64,000 nt of DNA from positions 124,001 through 188,000 of the forward strand of contig NZ_SPNT01000004.1 of NCBI RefSeq assembly GCF_004959855.1, given 5' to 3'. The stretch is from Nitratireductor sp. XY-223. Its GTDB lineage: Bacteria; Pseudomonadota; Alphaproteobacteria; Rhizobiales; Rhizobiaceae. The notes under the pieces were generated by a model. It worked only from the letters and a program-made list of their open reading frames with translations, searched no databases and was not told the origin of the DNA. Numbering within the stretch: the stretch's first letter is position 1; the number at the start of each line of letters is the position of its first letter. Shown piece after piece: positions 24,923-34,082 of the stretch. A program made the translations under genes and the position numbers.

Positions 24923-26089
24923 GCCGGCCTTTTGCAGATGGGTTTCGATGCGGAAGCTCTCGGGCAGCGCATCGCAACGCCCGTCCAACGCAACTTCGAG
25001 GGCGCAGGCAGCCATCTTGTGGGCGATGCCGAAGGTGATCTTGAAACCGCCGGTGGCGACCGTCGCGTTCCGATGACCCGGGACCGCCCCGATCATCGGA
25101 TCGCGACCGACCGCCTTCGGCCGGACACCGGCCCAGCGTTCCAGGACGGGCGCGTCCCTGAGCCGCGGGCACATGGTTCCGGCGCTGTCGATCAGCGCCT
25201 CGAGTTGCGCATCGGTATTGCTTTCGTCAGCGAACCGCGTCTCGCTGGTGCTGCCGACCGCGACTTTCCCGTCCTCATGGGGCACGACATAAAGGCCGTC
25301 CGTGAATATCAGCGGCAGGTCGTCGCCGATATCGGCCTGCAGCAGCGCGGCCTGCCCCTTGACGGCCGATCCCAGTTGCGATGAAGGCCGTGAGAGCATG
25401 GCGCCGAGCAGCGTAAAACTCTCGACGCCCGCCGCGATTATCGTGTGACCGGCGGCAATGGTCCTGCCGGCGCCGGTGACAACCGCGCCGGTCGCCGCGT
25501 CCAGCCTTTGAAATCCCTCGCGCTCGATCAGCGTATCCGCGGCCGAGGCGCGCAATGCCTCAAGATATCTGCGCGGGCTGATGCGGGCGGCCAGCGTTTC
25601 GTGGACCAGCCCGTGCGGCATCGACGCCGCATCGGGCCAGCCATCCGTGAATGGGGCGTCGACAAGCCGCCACATGAACCCGGATTCAGCGGTGTGCCAG
25701 ACAGTCTGCACCTGCGCCGACCGTTCTTCCGAAAGCCCTCGGTGATGCGGTTTCACAAGTGGCAGGAGACGCCCGCAGCGCCGATAGCCGCAGGTCATGC
25801 CGGTTTCGTCCTCCAGTTTTCGCACCTCATCCCCGAGGCACGCCAGGGCTTCGAACTGGAACTGCTTCTTCGGGTTCCAGCGCTCCGGCATATGCGGCAT
25901 CAGGGCGCCGAGCAGACCGCCGCTGGCGCCGGCGCCCGGACTGCGTTTTTCCAGAACCAGGGTCTCCAGTCCCGCCTGTCTTGCCAGCCGGGCGATCCAC
26001 AGACCCACGACACCGGCACCGACGACCACAAGATCGCAAGACAATTGCCCCTTTGCGGTTGTATAGGGGGTGTGACTTGCAAGCGTCAT
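24908..26089 (-). CDS. FAD-dependent oxidoreductase (DAO family), possibly MnmC oxidoreductase-like
   Basis: 393 residues. CDLVVVGAGVVGLWIARLA is the FAD dinucleotide-binding motif, followed by EKRSPGAGASGGLLGALMPH; the C-terminal APVLERWAGVRPKAVGRDPMIGAVP with VATGGFKITFGIAHKMA is typical of DAO/ThiO/MnmC-type oxidases. The GASG-x-GAL-P pattern resembles the oxidoreductase half of MnmC. It is divergent from the MnmC-type methyltransferase gene with only 11 bp between start codons, suggesting that the two halves of a fused MnmC are separate genes here. Glycine-oxidase-like activity is the alternative. Confidence 0.82.
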   Translation of the reverse strand: MTLASHTPYTTAKGQLSCDLVVVGAGVVGLWIARLARQAGLETLVLEKRSPGAGASGGLLGALMPHMPERWNPKKQFQFEALACLGDEVRKLEDETGMTCGYRRCGRLLPLVKPHHRGLSEERSAQVQTVWHTAESGFMWRLVDAPFTDGWPDAASMPHGLVHETLAARISPRRYLEALRASAADTLIEREGFQRLDAATGAVVTGAGRTIAAGHTIIAAGVESFTLLGAMLSRPSSQLGSAVKGQAALLQADIGDDLPLIFTDGLYVVPHEDGKVAVGSTSETRFADESNTDAQLEALIDSAGTMCPRLRDAPVLERWAGVRPKAVGRDPMIGAVPGHRNATVATGGFKITFGIAHKMAACALEVALDGRCDALPESFRIETHLQKAGLHPG

Positions 26090-26100
26090 GAGGACGAACC

Positions 26101-26817
26101 ATGAGCCGGCAGAACGATACGGGCGGCCCGACGGGGCGCGAAATTGAGTGGCATGCGGGTGATATGCCCTATTCACCGGTATTTGGCGACCATTTTTATT
26201 CGCGCAGCGACGGCCGCGCGGAATGCGGACATGTCTTCCTGGGCGGCAACGATCTTCCTGACCGATGGCGGGACAGCCCGAATTTCACGGTCGCGGAGCT
26301 CGGGTTCGGGACCGGCCTGAATTTCTGTGAAACCTGGCGGCTCTGGCGGGAAGTCCAGGGTGCGGACGGTCATCTGCTGTTCGTCAGTTTTGAAAAATTC
26401 CCGCTGCATGGCGACGAGATCGCAAGGGCGCTTTCCGCCTGGCCGGAACTCGCCGAATTCAGTCGAAGACTCACCGAACACTGGCCAGAAAGCCCGCCCG
26501 GTTCCGTCCGCATCGATTTCGACGACAGCGTGGCGCTCGAACTGCATGTCGGCGATGCGCTGGAGCGGCTATCGCATTGGGAGGATCAGGCAGATGCCTG
26601 GTTCCTCGACGGGTTCGCGCCGGACCGCAATCCCGACATGTGGTCGAAGGCGCTCATGGAACAGGTTTTCGCGCACACGGCGCCCGGCGGCAGCTTCGCC
26701 ACCTACTCGGCGGCCGGATGGGTCCGCCGCAATCTCGAGGCCGCCGGATTTGCCGTCGAAAAACGGCGGGGCTTTGGCGGCAAACGCGAGATGAGTGCCG
26801 GTCGGAAGACGGAATAG
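26101..26817 (+). CDS. mnmD: tRNA (mnm5s2U34)-methyltransferase, MnmC methyltransferase-domain type
   Basis: 238 residues, start at 26101 with an AGGA site just after the neighbouring divergent start. EIEWHAGDMPYSPVFGDHFYS at the N-terminus and AECGHVFLGGNDLP, FTVAELGFGTGLNFCETW (SAM motif I), then AWFLDGFAPDRNPDMWS and FATYSAAGWVRRNLEAAGF define the MnmC methyltransferase domain (DUF752). It methylates nm5(s2)U34 in tRNA. Stand-alone versions are called MnmD. It ends 6 bp before the convergent histidine kinase gene. Confidence 0.9.
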   Translation: MSRQNDTGGPTGREIEWHAGDMPYSPVFGDHFYSRSDGRAECGHVFLGGNDLPDRWRDSPNFTVAELGFGTGLNFCETWRLWREVQGADGHLLFVSFEKFPLHGDEIARALSAWPELAEFSRRLTEHWPESPPGSVRIDFDDSVALELHVGDALERLSHWEDQADAWFLDGFAPDRNPDMWSKALMEQVFAHTAPGGSFATYSAAGWVRRNLEAAGFAVEKRRGFGGKREMSAGRKTE

Positions 26818-26823
26818 CTGAGT

Positions 26824-29313
26824 TTATGCGGTTCGCTCGTCAGCCACACCGGGAAGCCACGTTTGGAGCCTGTCGCGCAGCTTCTCCGCGCTTATGGGTT
26901 TTGCCAGGCAATCGTCCATTCCGGCTTCCAGGCATCTCTGCTGGTCGCTCGCCACGGCAAAGGCGGTGACGCCGATGATCGGTACGCGGTTGCCCAGCAC
27001 GGTTTCGGCAGCGCGGATATCCGACGTCGCCTGAAGCCCGTTCCTGACCGGCATCGCCACATCCATCAGCACGATATCGGGCCGCAACTTGCGCCATGCG
27101 GCAACCGCCTGCGCACCGTCGGAGACAATCTGGTAGGCGTAGCCCAGTTGCTGCAACGTCTCGGCGAAGACGATCTGGTTGACCTCATTGTCCTCGGCCA
27201 CCAGCACCATCGTCGCACCCGGCGCGCGCTCCGGTTGGGGGGCCGCCGCCAGATCCTCCGGTCCGTGTTCCCGATCGGCCTCGCCGACCGGAGCGCCCTC
27301 GGCGGGGTCGCGGTATTTCAGCGCCGACAGGACCGCCCGCCGCAGCGCAGCGGCATCGGTCGCGGACGGAATCTGCGCGGCAATGCCGAGCCCCGTCATT
27401 TGAACGGCGTCGCGATCCAGGTTTCCGGGACCGGCCAATATGACCGGCGGAGCGGAGCCCGCACAATCGCCGTGCATCTGTGCGGCTACCGCCATGGCAC
27501 CGTTGATGTCATGTGCGCTGCACACCACCACGAGATCGATCGGCAAATCCAGTTGCCGCGCCGCCTGCAACACCCTCGCCCCCTCCCCGGCACTTTCCGC
27601 GACACAGCAGTCCAGCGGAAGGCCGGACAGGGCATCGGATGGCTGTTCGCACTCCATGTCGTCGGCACAGACAATGAGGATGCGGGAGCCGGAATACGCC
27701 TCAATGGCTTTGGGATCGTCAACATCGGCCTGCGCGACGGGCAACGTCAATTCGAACCAGAATTCCGATCCTGTGTCGCCACCGCTTTCGATGCCGATCT
27801 TTCCTCCCATCAGTCTGACGAGACGGGCACACAGGGCAAGGCCCAGCCCGACGCCGTCCCCGCCCTGCGACGCTGCGTGCTCCGCCCTTGCGAACATATC
27901 GAACATCGACCGCTGCTGTTCCGCAGTCATACCCGGACCGCAGTCCCGGACAGCAATCCTGATAACCGCTTCGTCCCGGTTGCCGGCGATGCGATGGGCG
28001 CTGAGCGTTATCTGGCCGATGTCGCTGTGCGCGATCGCATTGCCGAGCAGGTTGTTGACGATCTGGCGGATGCGGAAGGCGTCGCCGACAAGCGGCCCCG
28101 GCAATTCGGCATCCATGTCTATCCGCAGGGACAGGTCCTTTTCAGCAAAACGGGCGGAATAGACGGAGGCAACGTCGTTGATCACATCGTCGAGATTGAA
28201 TGGCTCTTCCTCGATACTGAGGACCCCGACCTCGCTGCGCGAGTAGTCGACAACGTCATTGAAGATATCGAGCAGCGCCTGCGCCGATTTGGTGATCACA
28301 TCCGCGAACATTTGCTGTTTCTGGTCCAGCCCCGAGGTTCGCAGCAGTTCGGCCATGCCGAGGATTCCGTTCATGGGCGTGCGGATATCGTGGCTGACAT
28401 TGGCGAAGAAGGCCGGATTTACAGCTCCCCCGGCAGCGTCTTGCCGTTCCGTGTCGATGATGCTCGTCACGTCGGTGGCAATGAGGACCCGGTCGCCGCC
28501 GGCCGTCGTATGACCGCGCCACAGGACGGTTTTGCCCGTGGCGGTACGCAGTGCGACGTCCTTGCCCATTTCCGTGGTCAGCCGGGCCAGGGCCCGATCG
28601 ATCCATGCCTCCCGGTTCGCGGCGGCATTCCGGATCAAGCCGTTGTCAGCGGCCTCGGCGACCATGTCCTCGATGCTGCGTCCCTGGGTCCAGTCCTTTA
28701 CCAGCGGAAAACGGTCCGTGAACGCGCGGTTGCAGGCAACAAGACGGTTGTTCCGGTCCCAGACGACAAATGCGCTCTCGAGCGCATCGAGCACCGTTTG
28801 CATGTCCGTGGCAGGTCCGGACCGGGCGCCGTCGCCGGCCGGCCGAAGCGGGATCACGCTGGCGCCGGCCGTCTCGTTCCGTTCCCCGCGGCCGGCATCA
28901 GCGGCGGAAACCACAGGAGTGTCCTGCCAGCCCTCGAACCGGATCGTGTCCTTCGACTCGAGCACGCCAATGATGTAGCGGAAACCGTCGCGGTCGCAAA
29001 TCTGGTGGAGCCTTGCCCGGAATTGCCGCCCTTCGTCCCTGTGCTGGATGACCGCCGTCTGCTGCTTTCCGAAAACCAGCGCCCGACGCTCCTTTTCGTC
29101 ACGGTCGTAGCCGACAAGCTGCGCTGCCGCGCGCCGCGTTTCGTATCCGACCAGCCGCTCCGCGCCGAGCTGCGCCAAAGCGCAATAGGCGTCGTTCACC
29201 GCGACATAGCGCAGATCGCCGTCCTTGATATATGCCGGCTGATTCAGGGACGCGATCTCGTTACGGACCGTCTCGAAATCGCGTCCCGTCAGACCAGTCA
29301 ATCCGCCCCTCAC
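26824..29313 (-). CDS. hybrid sensor histidine kinase with two PAS-like and two receiver-like domains
   Basis: 829 residues, no membrane segments, so cytosolic. PAS-like domains at about 13-120 (NQPAYIKDGDLRYVAVNDAY) and 168-285 (ALESAFVVWDRNNRLVACNRAF); HisKA with the phospho-accepting H308 in ANVSHDIRTPMNG; HATPase_c at about 405-525 (RDCGPGM, GDGVGLGLAL); a receiver-like domain at 543-665 in which the acceptor Asp is replaced (VVVCSAHD); and a complete receiver at 702-820 with acceptor D751 in VLMDVAMP and K805 in LAKP. No response regulator or target operon lies beside it, so its output is unknown. Confidence 0.92.
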   Translation of the reverse strand: MRGGLTGLTGRDFETVRNEIASLNQPAYIKDGDLRYVAVNDAYCALAQLGAERLVGYETRRAAAQLVGYDRDEKERRALVFGKQQTAVIQHRDEGRQFRARLHQICDRDGFRYIIGVLESKDTIRFEGWQDTPVVSAADAGRGERNETAGASVIPLRPAGDGARSGPATDMQTVLDALESAFVVWDRNNRLVACNRAFTDRFPLVKDWTQGRSIEDMVAEAADNGLIRNAAANREAWIDRALARLTTEMGKDVALRTATGKTVLWRGHTTAGGDRVLIATDVTSIIDTERQDAAGGAVNPAFFANVSHDIRTPMNGILGMAELLRTSGLDQKQQMFADVITKSAQALLDIFNDVVDYSRSEVGVLSIEEEPFNLDDVINDVASVYSARFAEKDLSLRIDMDAELPGPLVGDAFRIRQIVNNLLGNAIAHSDIGQITLSAHRIAGNRDEAVIRIAVRDCGPGMTAEQQRSMFDMFARAEHAASQGGDGVGLGLALCARLVRLMGGKIGIESGGDTGSEFWFELTLPVAQADVDDPKAIEAYSGSRILIVCADDMECEQPSDALSGLPLDCCVAESAGEGARVLQAARQLDLPIDLVVVCSAHDINGAMAVAAQMHGDCAGSAPPVILAGPGNLDRDAVQMTGLGIAAQIPSATDAAALRRAVLSALKYRDPAEGAPVGEADREHGPEDLAAAPQPERAPGATMVLVAEDNEVNQIVFAETLQQLGYAYQIVSDGAQAVAAWRKLRPDIVLMDVAMPVRNGLQATSDIRAAETVLGNRVPIIGVTAFAVASDQQRCLEAGMDDCLAKPISAEKLRDRLQTWLPGVADERTA

Positions 29314-29550
29314 CAGTCATCCTCGAAACAAGAGCCCAATGGGTATGTCAGCGGCAATTGTGACAAAGTTTCAGCAAATTGCATCTATGAGGAATCGCAG
29401 TATGCGGTTAACCGGACATTAACCTGTCAATACACGTCGTATACAAATGCAAGGGGGTCGGAAAATTACTTGATATTCCGGGGCTTGGCCAAAGGGCCTG
29501 TCATGCAGGGCGGGCCGGCAACCCCTGTCGCGAGCGACTGAAAACAAAAA

Positions 29551-29576
29551 AACCGCGGACGTTGCCGCCCGCGGTT
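29551..29576 (-). terminator. rho-independent terminator after the first Liv binding-protein gene
   Basis: AACCGCGG (29551-29558) pairs with CCGCGGTT (29569-29576); read on the minus strand the stem is followed by a run of T residues (complement of 29541-29552). It lies 20 bp after the end of the binding-protein gene at 29596 and closes the minus-strand liv operon. Confidence 0.85.
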
Positions 29577-29595
29577 GGTCAATCGGATCGGACGC

Positions 29596-30696
29596 CTAGC
29601 GATAGTCGTAGGTGCCGTTCTTCCACTCGTACCAGACATAGCCGGGCAGCGTCACGTCGCCCTTGTCGTTGAAGCTCAGATCGCCGAGAACGGTCGAGAA
29701 CGAGCCGGAATTCAACGCGGGAATGACCTTTTCCGGATCGGACGAGCCGGCAGCCTTCGCGGCTTCGGCCCACGCCTGGATGGCGGCGTAGGTGTAAAGG
29801 ACGTAGCCTTCCGGCTCGATGCCCTTGTCGCGGAACTTCTTGACGACGTCGGCGGCCGCGTCGTTCTTGCGCGGATCCGGCGAGAAGGTCATCAGCGTAC
29901 CCTGACCGGCATCGCCGGTGATCGACCAGTATTCGTCGGTCACAAGCGCGTCGCCCGAAACGAGCTGCGTGTTCATGCCCTGGTCGCGCATCTGACGCAC
30001 GATCAGGCCGGCCTCCGTGTGATAGCCGCCGACATAGGCGACATCGATGGCCTCCTGCTTCATCTTGGAGACAAGCGCCGTGTAGTCCTTTTCACCGGCG
30101 GTGTAGGCTTCGTACATCTTTGCCGAGCCGCCAAGGTCTTCCAGGACCGTTTTCGTGGCATCGGCAAGGCCTTTTCCGTAGGCTGTCTTGTCGTGCAGGA
30201 TGGCGATGTTCTTTTCGTTGTACTCCTCGAAAAGAAGACCGCCGGCCACCAGGCCCTGCTGGTCGTCGCGACCGCAGACGCGATAGACGTTCGGTCCGCC
30301 TTCGTCGGTCAGCTTCGGATTGGTCGAGGCCGGAGAAATCTGCACGATTCCCTCTTCCTCGTAGACCTTCGAGGCCGGAATGGACGAACCGGAGCAGAAG
30401 TGCCCGGCCATGAAGACGACGCCCTTGGACACCATCTGGTTGGCAACGGCCACGGCCTGTTTCGGATCGCAGGCATCGTCGCCGACGTTGAGGATCAGCT
30501 TTTCGCCATTGACGCCGCCGGCGGCGTTGATGTCTTCGACCGCCTGTTCGGCACCGGCCTTCATCTGCGCGCCGAAACTTGCGTACTGACCGGTCATCGG
30601 ACCGGCGGTGGCAATCTCGATATCGGCCCAGGCGGTGCCCGCGCTCAAACCGATGCTAAACGCAAGGGCGGTGGTTGCGAGTAGATATTTCCTCAT
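29596..30696 (-). CDS. livK: branched-chain amino-acid ABC transporter substrate-binding protein
   Basis: 366 residues with a signal peptide (MRKYLLATTALAFSIGLSAGTAWA). The mature start ADIEIATAGPMTGQYASFG and segments VGDDACDPKQAVAVANQMV, GHFCSGSSIPASKVYEEEGI and SPASTNPKLTDEG are those of LivJ/LivK periplasmic proteins, the last holding the Ser/Thr ligands for the amino-acid backbone. It is the final gene of the liv operon livHMGF-DUF6867-livK, 108 bp after the DUF6867 gene, with its own strong GGGAG site and a palindrome in the gap. Confidence 0.93.
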   Translation of the reverse strand: MRKYLLATTALAFSIGLSAGTAWADIEIATAGPMTGQYASFGAQMKAGAEQAVEDINAAGGVNGEKLILNVGDDACDPKQAVAVANQMVSKGVVFMAGHFCSGSSIPASKVYEEEGIVQISPASTNPKLTDEGGPNVYRVCGRDDQQGLVAGGLLFEEYNEKNIAILHDKTAYGKGLADATKTVLEDLGGSAKMYEAYTAGEKDYTALVSKMKQEAIDVAYVGGYHTEAGLIVRQMRDQGMNTQLVSGDALVTDEYWSITGDAGQGTLMTFSPDPRKNDAAADVVKKFRDKGIEPEGYVLYTYAAIQAWAEAAKAAGSSDPEKVIPALNSGSFSTVLGDLSFNDKGDVTLPGYVWYEWKNGTYDYR

Positions 30697-30774
30697 GCTT
30701 TATACTCCCATTGAGGTTGGTTATCAGGCTAAGGTCCGCTTTCCACGCTACTCTTCCGCAATCCGAATAGAATT

Positions 30775-30788
30775 GCAATTACAATTGC
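30775..30788. promoter_or_regulatory. perfect palindrome upstream of livK
   Basis: GCAATT (30775-30780), AC, AATTGC (30783-30788) forms a 14-bp palindrome with 6-bp arms, 78 bp upstream of the livK start inside the 108-bp gap. It could be an operator for a separate livK promoter; no regulator is identifiable nearby. Confidence 0.35.
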
Positions 30789-30804
30789 GTAGATCGTCTT
30801 TTTG

Positions 30805-31155
30805 TCACCCCTCAGCTTTCTTTTCTCGCCAGCTGAACGGCCCTGAACGTTCGTACAGCCAGCTGTATTGGGTTACCATCTGACGCACGCGCGTTATCCG
30901 GTAACCGAGAAGCGCGGCGGAAATGAGAACCGCCGCGTCAACCACGTAGTAATGCAATGACAGGAGCGCGCCGCCGAAGAGCGCGTAATGGAAAAACCGC
31001 ACCACCGCCGCCAAAAGCAGTGTGTAGAGCACGGGCTGAATGATCGGCCGCCAGTGGGCGGCAAGGGCACGCCCGGTCATGTAGGCCGCCGCGCCGCCGA
31101 TCACGACGGTCAGCATCAGGAACGTCGGAAAACTGGTATCCCACAATATGCCCAT
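30805..31155 (-). CDS. DUF6867 small membrane protein of the liv operon
   Basis: 116 residues with about three hydrophobic helices (LWDTSFPTFLMLTVVIGGAA, PVLYTLLLAAVVRFFHYALF, VVDAAVLISAALLGYRITRV) and a charged C-terminal tail. Its start overlaps the livF stop by one base (TGATG), so it is part of the operon. DUF6867-type proteins occur in liv operons of Hyphomicrobiales; the role is unknown, perhaps assembly or regulation of the LivHM permease. Confidence 0.85.
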   Translation of the reverse strand: MGILWDTSFPTFLMLTVVIGGAAAYMTGRALAAHWRPIIQPVLYTLLLAAVVRFFHYALFGGALLSLHYYVVDAAVLISAALLGYRITRVRQMVTQYSWLYERSGPFSWREKKAEG

Positions 31156-31883
31156 CAGTGCGCCCCTCCCTCGAGATAGGCGGCCCGCACCTCTTCGCGG
31201 GCCAGGAGTTCGGCGCCGGTGCCGCTCATGGTGATCTTGCCGTTGACAATCACATGGCCCTGGTGGGCCAGCTTCAGCGCATGGTAGGCGTTCTGCTCGA
31301 CCAGAAAAACAGTCAGGCCCTGCTTCTCGTTGAGCTCCTTGATCACCTCGAAAATCTGCTTGACGACCAGCGGCGCGAGGCCGAGCGACGGCTCGTCCAG
31401 CAACAGCAGTTTCGGGCGCGCCATCAGCGCCCGGGCGATCGCCAGCATCTGCTGTTCGCCGCCGGACAGGGTGCCGCCGCGCTGGTCCTTGCGGTCCCTG
31501 AGGCGCGGGAAAAGCTCGAAGGCCCGCTCGGCATCCTCGTCGAAGTGCTCCGGATCGGCCACGGCCGCGCCCATCAGGAGGTTCTCCACCACAGTCATGC
31601 GCGGGAAGATGCGGCGTCCCTCCGGCGACTGCGAAATCCGAAGGCGCATGATCTCGTGCGTGGGCATGCGGGTGATGTCCCGGCCTTCGTAGAGGATCTG
31701 CCCCGAACGGGCGCGCGGATCGCCGCAGATGGTCATCATCAGGGTCGATTTGCCGGCGCCGTTGGCGCCGATCAGGGTTACGATCTCGCCCTCGTGCACA
31801 TCGAGGGTAATGCCGCGCAACGCCTGGATCTTGCCGTAGAACGTCTCGATGTCGCGGATCTGAAGCAGCGGGGCCGTGCTCAT
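31155..31883 (-). CDS. livF: branched-chain amino-acid ABC transporter ATP-binding protein LivF
   Basis: 242 residues from an ATG overlapping the livG stop (ATGA), which fixes the start. Walker A GANGAGKST, signature LSGGEQQMLAIARAL, Walker B LLLLDEPSLGLAP, and the LivF-specific SQSPEGRRIFPRMTVVENLLMGA. It energises LivHM together with LivG. Confidence 0.95.
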   Translation of the reverse strand: MSTAPLLQIRDIETFYGKIQALRGITLDVHEGEIVTLIGANGAGKSTLMMTICGDPRARSGQILYEGRDITRMPTHEIMRLRISQSPEGRRIFPRMTVVENLLMGAAVADPEHFDEDAERAFELFPRLRDRKDQRGGTLSGGEQQMLAIARALMARPKLLLLDEPSLGLAPLVVKQIFEVIKELNEKQGLTVFLVEQNAYHALKLAHQGHVIVNGKITMSGTGAELLAREEVRAAYLEGGAH

Positions 31884-32743
31884 TGGCGTACCTCCGCCGC
31901 GGTTTCCTCGATCTCGTGGCCGACGGCGTCCACCTCCTCGTCCTCGACCCCGAGATAGGCGGCGATCACCTTCGGATCGCTGCGGACCTCCTCGGCGGTG
32001 CCGTCGGCGATCTTGACGCCGTAATCGAGCACGATGATGTGGTCCGAAATGCCCATCACGACATTCATGTCGTGCTCGATGAGCAGGATGCCTGTGTCGC
32101 ATTCGGCGCGCACAAAAAGCAGGAGCTTGTTGAGTTCCTCCGATTCGGCCGGATTGAGTCCGGCCGCCGGCTCGTCCAAGCACAGAAGCTCGGGACCGGT
32201 GCACATGGCACGGGCGATTTCCAGCTTGCGCTGGTCGCCATAGGGAAGGTCGGCCGCCGCGTCGTCGGCACGCTGGGTCAGGTTGATGTGCTCGAGCCAG
32301 TATTCGGCCCGCTCGATCGCCTCCTTCTCCGCGCGCTTGAAACTCGCAATGCCGAAAATGCCCCCGATGGTCTGTTTCGATGCCCGCATCAGTGGATTGT
32401 GCTGGGCGATCATCAGGTTCTCCAAAACCGTCATGCCGCCGAACAGGCGGATGTTCTGGAAGGTGCGCGCGAAGCGGGCATTCTTGGTGATGCGGAAATC
32501 ATCCATGCGCTCCAGCAGGAAGTCCTCGCCGTCGTTGCGATGCATGGTGATCCTGCCCTCGGTCGGCTTGTAGAACCCGGTCAGGCAGTTGAAAACCGTC
32601 GTCTTGCCGGCGCCATTGGGCCCGATCAGCGCGGTGATGTCTCCACGGTACGCGGTCATGGACAGATCGTTGACGGCCAGGAGGCCGCCGAAACGCATGG
32701 TCAGGTGCTCTACCGTCAGGAGCGGGGCTTTCTTGTCCGCCAT
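31880..32743 (-). CDS. livG: branched-chain amino-acid ABC transporter ATP-binding protein LivG
   Basis: 287 residues. Walker A GPNGAGKTT, the LivG-type signature LPYGDQRKLEIARAM, Walker B LLCLDEPAAGLNP, and LLIEHDMNVVMGISDHI-type His loop. The C-terminus has an acidic extension after IAAYLG (EDEEVDAVGHEIEE). It is 1 bp after livM and overlaps livF. Confidence 0.95.
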   Translation of the reverse strand: MADKKAPLLTVEHLTMRFGGLLAVNDLSMTAYRGDITALIGPNGAGKTTVFNCLTGFYKPTEGRITMHRNDGEDFLLERMDDFRITKNARFARTFQNIRLFGGMTVLENLMIAQHNPLMRASKQTIGGIFGIASFKRAEKEAIERAEYWLEHINLTQRADDAAADLPYGDQRKLEIARAMCTGPELLCLDEPAAGLNPAESEELNKLLLFVRAECDTGILLIEHDMNVVMGISDHIIVLDYGVKIADGTAEEVRSDPKVIAAYLGVEDEEVDAVGHEIEETAAEVRQ

Positions 32744-32744
32744 C

Positions 32745-34082
32745 TCAGTGCCCCTCGCCCTGTGCGACCATGTCCGCCGAAACGGCCTTCTTCTCCTTCA
32801 GGAAGATGGACGGCTCGCGTGTCGCGATCAGGCCGCGCGGCCGCCAGATCATGATCATCACCATGGCAAGACCGAAGATCAGCATGCGGTATTGCTCTGC
32901 TTCGCGGAATATTTCGAAACCGCCGATCATGGCGACCGAGGCGATCACCACCCCGATCTGAGACCCCATGCCGCCGAGCACGACGATGGCGAGGATCAGC
33001 GCCGATTCGATGAAGGTGAAACTCTCGGGCGAGATGAACCCCTGCCGCGTTGCGAAGAACGACCCGGCAAAGCCGGCGAACATGGCGCCGGTGGCAAAAG
33101 CCGTCAGCTTGATCGACGTCGTGTTGAGACCGAGCGACCGGCAGGCGATCTCGTCCTCCCGCAACGCCTCCCAGGCGCGCCCGATAGGCAGGCGCCGCAG
33201 CCGGATGGTAACGAAATTGGTGATCAACGCCAGTATAAGGATCAGAAAATAGAGGAAGATGATGCGGTGGATCGAGGAATAGTCGAGACCGAAGAAATCG
33301 GCAAAACCGCCCTCGCCGCGCTTGAAGGGTATGCCGAAGAAGCTGGGCCTTGGAATGCCGGATATGCCGTCCGGACCGCCGGTGAAATTGTACCAGTTCA
33401 AAAGCACGATGCGGATGATCTCACCGAACGCGAGCGTCACGATGGCGAGATAGTCGCCGCGCAGGCGCAGGACCGGGAAGCCGAGGATGATGCCCCAGAA
33501 CGCCGCGAGGATGCCGGCAAGCGGCAGGCAAATCCAGAAGGACAGGCCGAAATACTGGGCCAGCAGCGCGTAGGAATAGGCACCGACCGCGTAAAACGCC
33601 ACGTAACCGAGATCGAGCAGGCCGGCGAGTCCGACAACGATGTTCAGGCCCCATCCGAGCATGACATAGGTCAGGATGAGGATGCCGAGATCGAGCAGGT
33701 AACGGTCGGTGAACGGCAGGAACGGAAACACGACGGCAAACAGCAGGACGATGGGTACGAACGCCTTGCCCGTTTTGGCCAGAAAGTCGGCATAACGTAA
33801 CTGGAGCGCCTGGGGCACGAAGGTGCGGTCGCCGCCAGTGGGCCGCCGCCAAACGGTGAGCAGCAGGATCAGCCGGCCGACGACGACGGCCGCGATGACG
33901 AAGAATGCCGATTCAAACCGCAGGACGAGAGACAGCCCGCCGGTCGCGGTTTCCGTCTTGAAGGCGATGGTGGAGCCGAAGAGCGCGGCACCGAGCAGCG
34001 CGGTGATTGCCAGGTCCTTGCCGATCTCGGAAAGGTCGAGACCACCGCCGGCCGCGGCGCCCGTTTGCGTCGCTTCAGCCAT
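32745..34082 (-). CDS. livM: branched-chain amino-acid ABC transporter permease LivM
   Basis: 445 residues. Two extra N-terminal membrane segments (about 28-45 and 65-82) precede the usual LivM core, which begins around [16 protein letters not shown] and contains [40 protein letters not shown] and the coupling region [19 protein letters not shown]. The E. coli LivM has a comparable N-terminal extension. Start overlaps the livH stop by one base. Confidence 0.94.
   Translation of the reverse strand: MAEATQTGAAAGGGLDLSEIGKDLAITALLGAALFGSTIAFKTETATGGLSLVLRFESAFFVIAAVVVGRLILLLTVWRRPTGGDRTFVPQALQLRYADFLAKTGKAFVPIVLLFAVVFPFLPFTDRYLLDLGILILTYVMLGWGLNIVVGLAGLLDLGYVAFYAVGAYSYALLAQYFGLSFWICLPLAGILAAFWGIILGFPVLRLRGDYLAIVTLAFGEIIRIVLLNWYNFTGGPDGISGIPRPSFFGIPFKRGEGGFADFFGLDYSSIHRIIFLYFLILILALITNFVTIRLRRLPIGRAWEALREDEIACRSLGLNTTSIKLTAFATGAMFAGFAGSFFATRQGFISPESFTFIESALILAIVVLGGMGSQIGVVIASVAMIGGFEIFREAEQYRMLIFGLAMVMIMIWRPRGLIATREPSIFLKEKKAVSADMVAQGEGH

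Noticed and set aside
26863-29541. An 892-codon open frame on the plus strand opposite the histidine kinase
   Set aside because: It mirrors a gene with clear PAS, HisKA, ATPase and receiver motifs; the antisense translation is rich in Arg, Gly and His, has no recognisable domain, and is explained by high GC and few stop codons.
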